From Chryseobacterium sp. Tr-659 (GTDB lineage: Bacteria; Bacteroidota; Bacteroidia; Flavobacteriales; Weeksellaceae): a stretch of DNA of 64,000 nucleotides. The notes below the pieces were generated by a model. It did no database searches, was not told the DNA's origin, and saw nothing but the letters and a program-made list of their open reading frames with translations. Shown in pieces: positions 7,525 to 16,430 of the stretch; the stretch's first letter is position 1; every line of letters begins with the position of its first letter. A program made the position numbers and the translations under genes. The DNA lies in NCBI RefSeq assembly GCF_011752975.1, contig NZ_VWWP01000003.1, forward strand, positions 124,001 through 188,000, written 5' to 3'.

Positions 7525-8895
7525 TTAAGCATTTTCAGAAGGTTCTACAATTTTATACAATTTATCTGAAAGACGAACTCTGAATGGAAGTTCAAAAGTG
7601 ATCTGATCTCCTTTTTTAGCAGTTTCACAAGGACCTCCATTAGCATAAATTTCAGTCATTGTAACTTCCTGCTCTCCAGTAGTAGGACCTGAAATCAAAA
7701 TTTTATCTCCTACTGAAAGTTCTTTATTTTCGATTAAAAACTGTGCAATCTTCGACTTTGAATAATAGTGTTCTGCTTTTCCGATTAATACTTTTTTAAC
7801 AGATATTTTCTGACGGATATTTTTTGTTTCTGCTTTTCCTAAAGGCTGATCTGACAGGTCGCCGGATTTTTTGAATTTCAGTGCATCAGACTTTCCTTTT
7901 CTGAAGACTTTATTTCCAACCTGAAGGCCTTTTCTCAATTTTACCTGTTCATCCCAAGGTAAATGTATGGTATCAAAACATTCTGTGGAACAGCAGTTTT
8001 CCATTGCTGCTTTACATTCATCACATTGGATAAACAATAAATGGCACGCATCATTGGCACAATTCGTATGGTTATCACAAGGCTTACCGCATTGGTGGCA
8101 TTGTGCAATAATATCGTCTGTAATCCTCTCTCCTAAGCGGTGATCAAATACAAAGTTTTTCCCGATAAATTTACTTGTAATGCCCTCTTCTTTGATCTGG
8201 CGGGTATATTCAATAATTCCTCCTTCTAATTGATAAACATTTTTAAAGCCCTGATGTTTGAAGTAAGCACTCGCCTTTTCACAACGAATACCTCCTGTAC
8301 AATACATCAGAAGGTTTTTATCTTCTTTAAAATCCTGAAGCTGGCCGTTGATAATAGGTAAACTTTCTCTGAAGTTTTCCACATCCGGAGTAATAGCTCC
8401 TTCAAAATGCCCAACTTCACTTTCGTAGTGATTTCTGAAATCTACCACAATCGTATTCGGATCTTCAAGCATATTGTTGAATTCCTGAGCTCCTAAGTGG
8501 ATTCCTTTATTGGTAACATCAAAGGTTTCGTCATTCAATCCGTCTGCTACAATTTTATTTCTGACTTTAATCGTCAGTTTTAAAAAGGAGTAATTGTCCT
8601 GATCTACCGCAACATTTAAGCGGATTCCTTTCATAAAGTCATAAACTTCAAGCGTATCACGAAAAGCCTCAAACTGATCTGCAGGAACACTCATCTGAGC
8701 ATTAATTCCTTCATGGGCAACGTAAATACGGCCAAGCGCATCAAGGGCGTTCCAGGCTATAAATAATTCGTCGCGAAATTTTTTGGGATCTTCAATTTTG
8801 GCATACGCATAGAAAGACAAAGTAAGACGGTCTTTACCGGCTTCATCAATAAGTTGAGCTCTTTCTTCTGCGCTTAAGGTGTTATACAGTTGCAT
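7525..8895 (-). CDS. trhO: tRNA uridine-34 hydroxylase TrhO with extra C-terminal beta-barrel-like domain
   Basis: 456 residues, about 100 longer than E. coli TrhO (YceA). Residues 1-120 form the N-terminal acylphosphatase-like domain, about 130-240 the rhodanese domain with catalytic Cys in MYCTGGIRCEKAS, followed by a Cys-rich zinc-like segment (CHQCGKPC, CANDAC, CDEC, CCSTEC). TrhO makes 5-hydroxyuridine at wobble position 34 of tRNA in an oxygen-dependent reaction. The extra C-terminus (about 365-452: IGKAEHYYSKSKIAQF, VGDKILISGPTTGEQEV, FRVRLSDKLYKI) resembles the C-terminal domain of U32 peptidase-like proteins (see findings). Upstream of the cyclo-ligase gene. Confidence 0.9.
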   Translation of the reverse strand: MQLYNTLSAEERAQLIDEAGKDRLTLSFYAYAKIEDPKKFRDELFIAWNALDALGRIYVAHEGINAQMSVPADQFEAFRDTLEVYDFMKGIRLNVAVDQDNYSFLKLTIKVRNKIVADGLNDETFDVTNKGIHLGAQEFNNMLEDPNTIVVDFRNHYESEVGHFEGAITPDVENFRESLPIINGQLQDFKEDKNLLMYCTGGIRCEKASAYFKHQGFKNVYQLEGGIIEYTRQIKEEGITSKFIGKNFVFDHRLGERITDDIIAQCHQCGKPCDNHTNCANDACHLLFIQCDECKAAMENCCSTECFDTIHLPWDEQVKLRKGLQVGNKVFRKGKSDALKFKKSGDLSDQPLGKAETKNIRQKISVKKVLIGKAEHYYSKSKIAQFLIENKELSVGDKILISGPTTGEQEVTMTEIYANGGPCETAKKGDQITFELPFRVRLSDKLYKIVEPSENA

Positions 8896-9233
8896 GCTAT
8901 AAACGTTTTAAGTGAGAAAAATATTTCTGCAAAGATAGTATTTTTCAAATAAGTATATTTATAAAGGAAAATGATAAATCTTAGCAATAGGCATAATTAA
9001 AAAATGAAGAGGACATTTATACAGATTATCTGACATATTTTCTTTAAGTTTTTTTTAAGTTTTGTTAACTATGGCACGAACAATTATGACATAATACACA
9101 AATTGATATAATAGCCGTTAAATTTTAGTTAAAATTGAAACATAGCATACTAATTGCTTACTTATTTAACATTAAATTTGTTTACTCAAAAACATAAAAA
9201 AAGAAATTAATTAACAAACAAGAAAGATATACA
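8896..9233. other. Divergent intergenic region trhO/htrA
   Basis: 338 bp. It holds a TATCTTTG -7-like box for trhO on the minus strand (8930-8937) and a TAAATTTG box for htrA on the plus strand (9173-9180). Neither has a convincing -33 element at 19-20 nt. No small ORF or RNA gene was recognised. Confidence 0.55.
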
Positions 9234-10760
9234 ATGAAGAGTACTTTAAAAAAACTATTACCATTTGCAGTAGTGGGAGTTATTTCCGGAGCTACTACCG
9301 TTGGAGCCCTACAATATTTCGGACACACCTCCAACAATGGAGATCAATCTTATTTCACAACATCAGCTCCTACAGCATCTTTTGCTGGTATGAACACTGG
9401 AGCAGTAGGCGATGATTTTGTAAAAGCGGCCAAAACAACCGTTCCGGCTGTAGTTACGATTAAAAATTACCAAAGCAGAACATCCAGCAGAGCTTCAGAG
9501 CAGGATCTGTTTGACTTTTTCTTCGGGGATCCTTTCGGGGGAAGAGGCCAGCAGAGACAAAAGCAGCAGGCCCCGGACAACATGCCGTCAGGAATGGGTT
9601 CAGGAGTTATCATCTCACCGGATGGTTATATCATCTCCAATAACCACGTAGTAGCGGGTGCCAATAAACTGGAGGTTGTATTAAGCAACAAAAAATCATA
9701 TATCGCAACTTTGGTTGGAACAGATCCAAATACGGATATTTCCCTACTAAAGATTGAAGAAAAAGGACTTCCTTACTTAAATTTTGCTAACTCTGATAAT
9801 ATTGAAGTAGGACAATGGGTACTTGCAGTAGGAAATCCTCTGGGATTAAACTCTACAGTAACAGCGGGAATTGTTTCTGCTAAAGGAAGAGGTATCGGAA
9901 TTTTAGGAAGTCAGGGAAAAGCAGCTAACCCTATTGAAAGTTTCATCCAGACGGATGCTGCGATCAATCCGGGGAACTCAGGGGGTGCCTTAGTAAATAC
10001 GAACGGTGAACTTATCGGGATTAACTCCGCGATTCAGTCTACGACAGGATATTACCAAGGATACGGATTTGCGGTTCCTTCGAATCTTGCAAGAAAAATA
10101 ATTGAAGACATCAAGAAATTTGGAATTGTACAGAGAGGATTCCTTGGAGTTCAATCATTAGATTTATCCAATGATCAATTGGTTCAGGCATACAATAAAC
10201 AGAATAAAACAAATCTGAAAGTTGGTTCAGGGGTATATGTTACAGGATTTGGTGAAAGCAGCGGAGCTGAAGATGCAGGTCTGAAAAAAGGTGATATCAT
10301 TACCAAAATTGACAGCTACGATATTACTGACTTTGCTGATCTGTCTATGTCTATCGGAAGCAAACGTCCTGGTGATAAAGTGCAGGTAACTTATTCAAGA
10401 AACGGTAAAGATGCCACTACCAGCGTAACGCTTAGAGATCAAAAGGGCGGTACTTCTACCAGAACAAAAGCGGACCTTAGTGTAACTGAAAAAATAGGTT
10501 CAGAGTTTGACACCCTTAATGAACGATTCAAAACGGAATACGGATTGAACAGTGGTGTAGTTGCTAAGAATGTTTCTGAAGGCGGTGAAATGGCCAAAAT
10601 CGGAATCGTAGATAATTACATCATTATCGAAATAAACGGCAAACCTGTGAATTCGCAGAAAGATGTAGAAAAGATTCTGGATAAATATCAGGGAAATGTA
10701 CAGGTGAAATTTGTGGATGACTACGGAAGAATCTATACAAAAGGATTCAAAATGCCTTAA
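9234..10760 (+). CDS. HtrA/Deg-family serine protease, two PDZ domains
   Basis: 508 residues. An N-terminal uncleaved-type or signal helix (about 7-26) exports it to the periplasm. The trypsin-like domain has the triad H138 (SNNHVV), D168 (NTDISLL) and S249 (NPGNSGGALV). A first PDZ covers about 300-400 (RGFLGVQSLDL; EDAGLKKGDIITKID) and a second about 415-505 with KIGIVDNYIIIEINGKPV. Between residues 80 and 115 sits the flexible LA-like loop rich in Gln and Arg. It degrades or chaperones misfolded envelope proteins (DegP/DegQ role; which one is not decidable). Monocistronic with a strong terminator at 10795. Confidence 0.95.
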   Translation: MKSTLKKLLPFAVVGVISGATTVGALQYFGHTSNNGDQSYFTTSAPTASFAGMNTGAVGDDFVKAAKTTVPAVVTIKNYQSRTSSRASEQDLFDFFFGDPFGGRGQQRQKQQAPDNMPSGMGSGVIISPDGYIISNNHVVAGANKLEVVLSNKKSYIATLVGTDPNTDISLLKIEEKGLPYLNFANSDNIEVGQWVLAVGNPLGLNSTVTAGIVSAKGRGIGILGSQGKAANPIESFIQTDAAINPGNSGGALVNTNGELIGINSAIQSTTGYYQGYGFAVPSNLARKIIEDIKKFGIVQRGFLGVQSLDLSNDQLVQAYNKQNKTNLKVGSGVYVTGFGESSGAEDAGLKKGDIITKIDSYDITDFADLSMSIGSKRPGDKVQVTYSRNGKDATTSVTLRDQKGGTSTRTKADLSVTEKIGSEFDTLNERFKTEYGLNSGVVAKNVSEGGEMAKIGIVDNYIIIEINGKPVNSQKDVEKILDKYQGNVQVKFVDDYGRIYTKGFKMP

Positions 10761-10794
10761 TTAAAAGAAACAATAGTTTATTCATATCAACAAA

Positions 10795-10824
10795 AAAGAC
10801 GCTGCAGAAATCTGCAGCGTCTTT
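10795..10824 (+). terminator. Terminator of htrA
   Basis: A perfect 14-bp stem, AAAGACGCTGCAGA with TCTGCAGCGTCTTT, starts 34 bp after the htrA stop. A run of A precedes it, so it could also act on the minus strand. Confidence 0.85.
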
Positions 10825-11206
10825 AGTTATAAGCACACTTGCTCAGGCTTTTTATATCCACTACAAAAGGTACACACTGAAGTTCTTTAAAAACCTTTGA
10901 TTATCTCCAATATGTACTTCTTGAAACAGCAGCATTTAAACTAATTTATGGAGTGTACAACATTTAAGAATAAAGCTATTGTGACTTTTGTGGTTAAAGA
11001 ATGGTAAGAACTGCAAAAAGTTTAAAACGAGCTTATAATGGATAAGGTCCAAAAATTGGGAACATACATTATTTTTTGTTGAATGAAACAAAGTATTTAA
11101 AAAAACGCAAACAAAGCTTATTTGAATGTTTTACTTTAGGGAGCAAAGAGGGATCACTTTCTCGCCGAAGAAAAGATTCTGCAAACAGTACTTTATTTAC
11201 ATCAAT

Positions 11207-11237
11207 AAAAAGACGCTGCAGAAATCTGCAACGTCTT
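11207..11237. repeat. Second copy of the htrA terminator hairpin
   Basis: A 12-bp stem with one mismatch (AGACGCTGCAGA / TCTGCAACGTCT) plus flanks (catcaa, AAAAGACG, attat) nearly identical to 10788-10830. No gene ends directly before it on either strand, so it looks like a relic of duplication or insertion. Confidence 0.7.
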
Positions 11238-11301
11238 CAATTATGATCATTAAAAACTTATAATTCAGGTATATTAATACCATTCTTATTTTGAGATGAC
11301 A

Positions 11302-11373
11302 GTTCATAGAGTCCAATGCCATTTCGGACTAAGTCCAAATATGGCAATTGAACTATAAAATTGGACTATGAAC
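11302..11373. repeat. Nested imperfect inverted repeat
   Basis: The outer arms are GTTCATAG-ag-TCCAAT (11302-11317) and ATTGGACTATGAAC (11360-11373), complementary over 14 positions with a 2-nt bulge. Between them lies a second imperfect palindrome GCCAT...GGACTAAGTCC...ATGGC (11318-11345). It lies between converging transcription units. Confidence 0.65.
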
Positions 11374-11450
11374 ATTTTTATATTATTTTTCATTTAATAC
11401 GACTTCTAATACTTTTATTCCAAAAGCATAAAAGCAATATAATTTTTAAG

Positions 11451-11487
11451 AATAAAAGAAGTAGAAAGGACTTCTACTTCTTTTATT
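11451..11487 (-). terminator. Terminator of the 11507 gene
   Basis: A perfect 16-bp stem (AATAAAAGAAGTAGAA / TTCTACTTCTTTTATT) with an AGGAC loop directly after the gene's stop on the minus strand. It is symmetric enough to work in both directions. Confidence 0.85.
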
Positions 11488-11506
11488 TTAAATACAAAAA
11501 AAATAA

Positions 11507-12286
11507 TTAGTTGACGACAATTTTAACTAAGTCAAATGACTGATTGCCTTCATTAATTTTAAAAATTATTGTCCCTGCTGCTGCCGGAGTTCCTGATACT
11601 TGGGCATTTATCGTTCCGGAAGCATCCAGTATACCTGCAGGATAAGCTATTGTTACTCCATTCTGTGTTGAATTACCCGCAGGATATGTGGTTCCTTTCC
11701 CTCCTGTATATGCAATTGATACATTCTGATTAATGGCAGTTCCGGCCGGAGAGGATATTGTAGGGCTAGAAATAATCAAGGGGACTTCCCAAAAACTCCA
11801 TTCCACTCCGTTATAAACAGCCAGCATCTTTTTAGATTCATCATAAATAACAGATCCTGATGTAGGCTCAACAATATTTTGAGGAGTATTAGCTCTTGGA
11901 AGTACCAAACCCATATTTGAGCTCTCTAAGACCAAGACTCCCGGAGCCTGAGTAGAAGTATTTCCTATAATCACTCCTCTGGATTCTATACCAGTAAAAG
12001 ATACTGTAGGAACATTTCTTATCCCTGTGTTCTTTGTTAATTCTTCCCATCCGGTATCCTTTTTATATATTACTTTATTAACAGAAGAATCAAATATCAC
12101 AGTCCCTTCTACGGCATCAGCCGGTTGAGATCCGATATTGGGAACGACAAGAGGGGCCGCTTCATTACTAAGATCTAACACCCCGCCCGCAGTAAGAAAT
12201 TGAGCACTATTCCCAATGACTACCTGAGCGTAATTGCTGTTGCAAAAGATCAAAGCAAATATTGGACATATAAAATATTTTTTCAT
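11507..12286 (-). CDS. Exported protein with repeat-type surface domain
   Basis: 259 residues from the ATG at 12286, preferred over 12316 because it starts a clean signal peptide (MKKYFICPIFALIFCNSNYAQ). The middle part contains the segment LESSNMGLVLPRANTPQN followed by SGSVIYDESKKMLAVYNG. This module is widespread in flavobacterial secreted proteins and a related copy ends the upstream gene. The C-terminal ~90 residues look like an Ig-like or Ca-independent beta domain (SSPTISSPAGTAINQNVSI). No sorting tail of the usual T9SS type A is seen. Probably surface-associated; function unknown. Follows the 12303 gene by 16 bp. Confidence 0.72.
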   Translation of the reverse strand: MKKYFICPIFALIFCNSNYAQVVIGNSAQFLTAGGVLDLSNEAAPLVVPNIGSQPADAVEGTVIFDSSVNKVIYKKDTGWEELTKNTGIRNVPTVSFTGIESRGVIIGNTSTQAPGVLVLESSNMGLVLPRANTPQNIVEPTSGSVIYDESKKMLAVYNGVEWSFWEVPLIISSPTISSPAGTAINQNVSIAYTGGKGTTYPAGNSTQNGVTIAYPAGILDASGTINAQVSGTPAAAGTIIFKINEGNQSFDLVKIVVN

Positions 12287-12302
12287 AATGTTTTTGTTTT
12301 TA

Positions 12303-13325
12303 TTATCTGTTATCAATACAGGTTTGAACTATACATCCCCAGGAAGAGCCATCATAAAGAGAAAGACATTTATTAGCCGTATCATAGATTAATGTTCCTT
12401 TTACAGGAGAAATTACATTAGTAGTAATAGTTCTCGGCAAAACCAAGCCTTTACTATTTGACTCAAGATAAAATGATCCGATAACGCTATTCAACCTCTC
12501 ATCTATTCCACTGACATTTAATGTAGAAACAGCAAATTTTTTAATTGTAAGAGGTGGACCGGTAGTAGCTCCTGGCTTTGTACATATAGTCCCTGTGCTT
12601 GGTGGATCTATATAGTTAATAAGGTCTGTTTTCACTCCCGCTACGTCACAGTTTCCGTTATCTGAAAACGGATTGTCCGGATGACCTTCTGGTAAGCTTG
12701 GTGTGGACGGACGAGCAGCCGGATCGGAATAGATCCCATAATCAACATAAAGAACATTGGGTGAATTGGAGACTAGTCTCTGGCTCGCATTTAAAGGACC
12801 AAAAGGGGTATTTATTCTTACTATCCAAGACTTTCCGGTGGGAGAGCCAACATAGTTTATCCAGTAATTAGAAAACATATTAACAGGCCCATTAATACAA
12901 AAACTTACCACAGCACTCTCTCTTATATCTCCAAGAAAAAATGAATTTAAATTTGTGGGCCCGGTAATACTTACATTCAGAACTCCTCCACGCCCTGTAG
13001 TGAGCCTGTTAAGATTTACAGAAGTAGTAAACATCGCAGTCGATGAACGTAAAATTCCGCCGTTGCATACTTCTACACTTCCAGCAGGAAATGTATTGGT
13101 ATCAAAACTATAATCTGCCGTTCCGGTGATCCATAATTTAAATCCTGCGGGAACATTCGGAAGAAAGCCTGTTCCTGAATTGATATAGTAATTTCCACCG
13201 GGGTTCTGCGTCAGATCAAAAGTCCCTGTATAAGGAGCAGAGCCCGGAGGGTAACATTGAGAATACATAATGCCAAATGATAACAGCATCATAATTCTAA
13301 TCAGATAATAAATTTTCTTTGTCAT
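12303..13325 (-). CDS. Exported protein of unknown function
   Basis: 340 residues with a signal peptide of about 22 residues ending in MYSQ. The body is Gly/Asn/Thr-rich beta-type sequence with few charges, like secreted adhesin-like proteins. The last ~70 residues (YLESNSKGLVLPRT, GTLIYDTANKCLSLYDGSSW) repeat the module in the downstream gene, so the two are related in architecture. No catalytic motif. It appears to be the first gene of a two-gene unit; a 10-bp inverted repeat lies upstream. Confidence 0.72.
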   Translation of the reverse strand: MTKKIYYLIRIMMLLSFGIMYSQCYPPGSAPYTGTFDLTQNPGGNYYINSGTGFLPNVPAGFKLWITGTADYSFDTNTFPAGSVEVCNGGILRSSTAMFTTSVNLNRLTTGRGGVLNVSITGPTNLNSFFLGDIRESAVVSFCINGPVNMFSNYWINYVGSPTGKSWIVRINTPFGPLNASQRLVSNSPNVLYVDYGIYSDPAARPSTPSLPEGHPDNPFSDNGNCDVAGVKTDLINYIDPPSTGTICTKPGATTGPPLTIKKFAVSTLNVSGIDERLNSVIGSFYLESNSKGLVLPRTITTNVISPVKGTLIYDTANKCLSLYDGSSWGCIVQTCIDNR

Positions 13326-13402
13326 TGTATGTTGTATTTAAATCTTTTTTCTCATTCAAATGTTTTGGAACGTATTTTATCTTTTGATCCTATTAAAAAA
13401 TG

Positions 13403-13480
13403 GGCCTAGTCATTTTGGGTTTGGATAGATTATAAATCTCATCTCATCATTTGTTTGATATAACATAGTTTGACTAGGCC
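13403..13480. repeat. GC-rich 10-bp inverted repeat upstream of the 12303 operon
   Basis: GGCCTAGTCA at 13403-13412 and TGACTAGGCC at 13471-13480 are perfectly complementary, 58 nt apart, in otherwise AT-rich DNA 78-155 bp before the start codon. It could be a regulatory site or a chance match. Confidence 0.4.
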
Positions 13481-13629
13481 ACGTTGAGGGAATTTGTATT
13501 TTCGTGAATAACATTACAATTTTAACTAAGAATTCGGCAAAAACATTAATTTCTTGCGTTAATTACCGTTATGCAGCTTGTTTATTTTCATTAATAAATA
13601 AGAAAAACTACAAATACATTAATTTGATT

Positions 13630-14065
13630 TAAAATTTTCTTAATTATTGATTGTTTTCGTATTGAAAATGCCAATTAATTACAGTACAATTAAAAACAAA
13701 CTCAGTTCTGCACTTCAGATACATTCAATTTATTTTTGATTTTTGTTTTATAGGCTCTGATGGTTCCCGGAGATGTATTTTCAATCGCAGAAATCTCATG
13801 GCAGACATGTCCATTCTGAAATAGCAGCATAATCCGATATCTGTTTCCGTTAAATTTTCACATCTTTTTGTGAGGTTTCCTACAAACTGTAAATAAGATT
13901 ATTATTTAATACGGTAGTTATTCTTTTTTGTATTATTCTTTACGTTCTTCCAATTGATATAATGATTAGCCCGTTAATCTTTGGGAGATTTTTTCTAAGT
14001 TATCCATATTGTTTTTATAGGAATAACATTTCTGAAAAGAGCCGCCTTGAGCCTTGTTATGGAAA
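13630..14065 (-). pseudogene. Decayed, internally deleted copy of the adjacent TPR/HTH regulator
   Basis: About 13640-13893 aligns with 14222-14475, covering the 3' flank, the HTH region and part of the linker of the functional gene. About 13889-14040 aligns with 14863-15015. The ~390 bp between these two parts of the functional gene are missing. The HTH frame still reads ISAIENTSPGTIRAYKTK but ends early at a TGA after NVSEVQN, and the upstream part carries stops and frameshifts. It is therefore a partial tandem duplicate that has lost function. The remaining stretch 14066-14259 shows nothing recognisable. Confidence 0.82.
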
Positions 14066-14259
14066 CTCCATAAAAAACCCGAAGAAACAAAAACGTTCTC
14101 CGGATTCAATATTGTTTAATATATTGCCAACCTATTTTAGGACGACTCACTTTTTAATCACCATCATATAGGCTATTGGTTTTCATCAATAGGCATTAAT
14201 TATTTTCACCTATCCTATAATTTTATTAAATATTGATTGTTTCATGTTGAGAATGTCAA

Positions 14260-15948
14260 TTACAATTCAATTAAAAACGAACTTAGATTCTGTGTTTTAG
14301 GTACATTCAGTTTATTTTTGATTTTCGTTTTATGGACCCTGATTGTTCCCGGAGATGTATTTTCAATCGCAGAAATTTCTTTGGCAGACAAATCCATTCT
14401 GAAATAGCTGCATAATCTGAGCTCTGTTTTCGTTAAGTTTTCACATCTTTTAGTCAGGTTCTCTATAAACTGTTTATTTTCAACGCTGCTTTCATGAATC
14501 AGATTAACACTTTTCTTATCAATATTCATCAAACTATTTATTTTTAAAGTCATTTCTCGAACGATTGATTCAGAATCATTCTCATTTTTAATTCTCTTCA
14601 GATTATCCATGATAATTTCCTCTACTTGTTGTTTTAAACTAATATTCTGATAAAGAAGACTTATTTTTTGTTCCTGAAAAGAAATACTGTTCTTCAGCAA
14701 TTTTTTTTGACATTCTATGTCCTTCATTTTTCTTTTACTATTTAAAAACATTCTGAGTATAATACCCGCAGATAAGATGACTGTCAATATGATCAATGCC
14801 TCTACAGTCTGATATTTTTTTCTGCTGGAAGCAATATCATCCGAACGTTTTTTGACAAGACCGTGGATAAGATTATTATTTAATGCAGTAGTGATTATTT
14901 TTGTATTCTTCATACTCTCCAAATTGAGTTTATGATTGAGCTCAATCAATCTTTGAGAGATTTTTTTTAAGTTACCTACATCGTTTTTATAGGAATAATA
15001 TTTCTGAAAAATCCCATTAAGAGCAATTTCATCTGTTGTATTTTTAGGCGGAATTCTAAGTTCTTTCAACAAATTAATGATCGCTATAATTTTGAACTGC
15101 TGCTGGCTTTCATAATAGAGATTAATTAATTTTTCAGCACACGCTATAGCTCCCTTATAGTTTAATGTATTTCTATAATAATTAAAAACCTGTCTTAGCT
15201 CATCTTCTGCCATTTTATAATTCCTGTTTTCATAGAGGTATGTTCCCAAGTACCCTCTCATTAAGTATAAAAAATTGATCTCAGTTCCTGATAAATTACT
15301 TTTCTTTTTCAGGACTTCAATTCCTTTTCCTACTTCTTCAATCGCTCTTTTATTATTTCTGATTTTATTATACACAAGTCCGAAATTATTATACATAGAG
15401 GCTACATATAAAAAATCATCCTTAGGAAATTTTCTCAAAGCCAGCTGAAAATAGAATTGTGCTTTAGAATATTTCTGATCATTAAAGTATAACCTCCCTT
15501 TCATGTGATACAGATGAGCAATAAAATATTCTTTCGGATCTTTTTTATTAAACCGTATTGCATCATCAATAAACTTCATAGCAAGATCAGGCGATGTATT
15601 CTCAAACTGAAAAGCCAGTAATGCATAACAGGCCATTGAGATAAAACTATGCTTGTCATTATTAAGCCATAACAATTGAAATACAAGCGGAATCTGAACA
15701 AAAGATTTCTCAGAGCTGTCTCCTTCATGATATAAAAAGAGCTGAGCATATTTGCTTCCTATAAGATATTTTTCGTTATTATATTTTTTGAACTTCTCTA
15801 GTTCTCTTTCCTGAATTTTTGAGATTGGGCCTCTTTCATACCTGACCGGGATAATCTCTTTGGTAATTTCGTAAAAATAAGCGTTGGAATTTTCTTCTTT
15901 ACATGATAGAAAAAAGAAAATAAATAATAAATAGAATGCTTTTAACAT
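14260..15948 (-). CDS. TPR-containing regulator with C-terminal LuxR-type HTH
   Basis: 562 residues. The N-terminus is a lipoprotein-like signal (LLFIFFFLSC, Cys 16). Residues ~70-340 form TPR-like helical repeats (YFIAHLYHMKGRLYFNDQKYSKA, SMYNNFGLVYNKIRNNKRAIEE). A membrane helix lies near 383-400 (ALIILTVILSAGIILRMF), a coiled coil at ~405-490, and an HTH at ~500-560 (TKTELRLCSYFRMDLSAKEISAIENTSPGTIRVHK). This design is common in Chryseobacterium: a TPR sensor outside the cytoplasm tied to a DNA-binding domain inside. The ligand and targets are unknown. A decayed duplicate lies immediately downstream. Confidence 0.85.
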   Translation of the reverse strand: MLKAFYLLFIFFFLSCKEENSNAYFYEITKEIIPVRYERGPISKIQERELEKFKKYNNEKYLIGSKYAQLFLYHEGDSSEKSFVQIPLVFQLLWLNNDKHSFISMACYALLAFQFENTSPDLAMKFIDDAIRFNKKDPKEYFIAHLYHMKGRLYFNDQKYSKAQFYFQLALRKFPKDDFLYVASMYNNFGLVYNKIRNNKRAIEEVGKGIEVLKKKSNLSGTEINFLYLMRGYLGTYLYENRNYKMAEDELRQVFNYYRNTLNYKGAIACAEKLINLYYESQQQFKIIAIINLLKELRIPPKNTTDEIALNGIFQKYYSYKNDVGNLKKISQRLIELNHKLNLESMKNTKIITTALNNNLIHGLVKKRSDDIASSRKKYQTVEALIILTVILSAGIILRMFLNSKRKMKDIECQKKLLKNSISFQEQKISLLYQNISLKQQVEEIIMDNLKRIKNENDSESIVREMTLKINSLMNIDKKSVNLIHESSVENKQFIENLTKRCENLTKTELRLCSYFRMDLSAKEISAIENTSPGTIRVHKTKIKNKLNVPKTQNLSSFLIEL

Positions 15949-16430
15949 ATAATATAATTAGTGGTTATAAGTCTTTTTTAAGAATTAAAATTCAAAAGAC
16001 ATGAAAAGATCACATCATGAACATCGTAAAACAAAATAAATCACTAGTTGATGAATTCAATGATACAAAATAACCTTAAAGTCAGACTTAAGAAAAGAAA
16101 GTAAGTGATACCGGCACTTATAATACCACACATACTTTACTGGAAATCATTTCTTTCACAATTATTTACAGAAAAAGATCAGTTCCTCTACTATGGTAGT
16201 TTCTTAAAGTGAGAGAAGGAACCATAGAAAGAACATTTTCAATAATAGAAAAACTCAAATGCATTTACGTAGGTGACTTTGTAAGACATAAAAATTTTCT
16301 ATCAGGTAACTTTACACTATCCGGAGCTGTACATACATTCAGTCATAGATAACAGATAAAAGAAACCTTAAAAACAGCTGAAACAGCTGCTCTTATAAAT
16401 TTTGCGGTACAAAAATGATATATAAAAAAA
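15949..16430. other. Gene-poor region
   Basis: 482 bp with no recognised gene. The longest open stretch is a 47-codon plus-strand frame from a GTG at 16209 to a stop at 16352; it lacks a ribosome site and any recognisable match. No hairpin with a T-run was found. Confidence 0.55.

Larger units (their letters stand above)
10825..11450. other. Gene-poor region between htrA and the minus-strand pair
   Basis: About 625 bp with stop codons in all frames and no gene recognised. It contains a near-copy of the htrA terminator (11207-11237) and a nested inverted repeat (11302-11373). The stretch 10830-11200 may be the remains of a lost gene, but nothing in it is recognisable as protein. Confidence 0.6.

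Noticed and set aside
13962-14171. A 69-codon plus-strand frame
   Set aside because: It crosses the decayed regulator copy and has no known content.
16209-16352. A 47-codon frame with ERTFSIIEKL, faintly like an IS5-type transposase end
   Set aside because: Too short, no terminal repeats or other transposase motif nearby.
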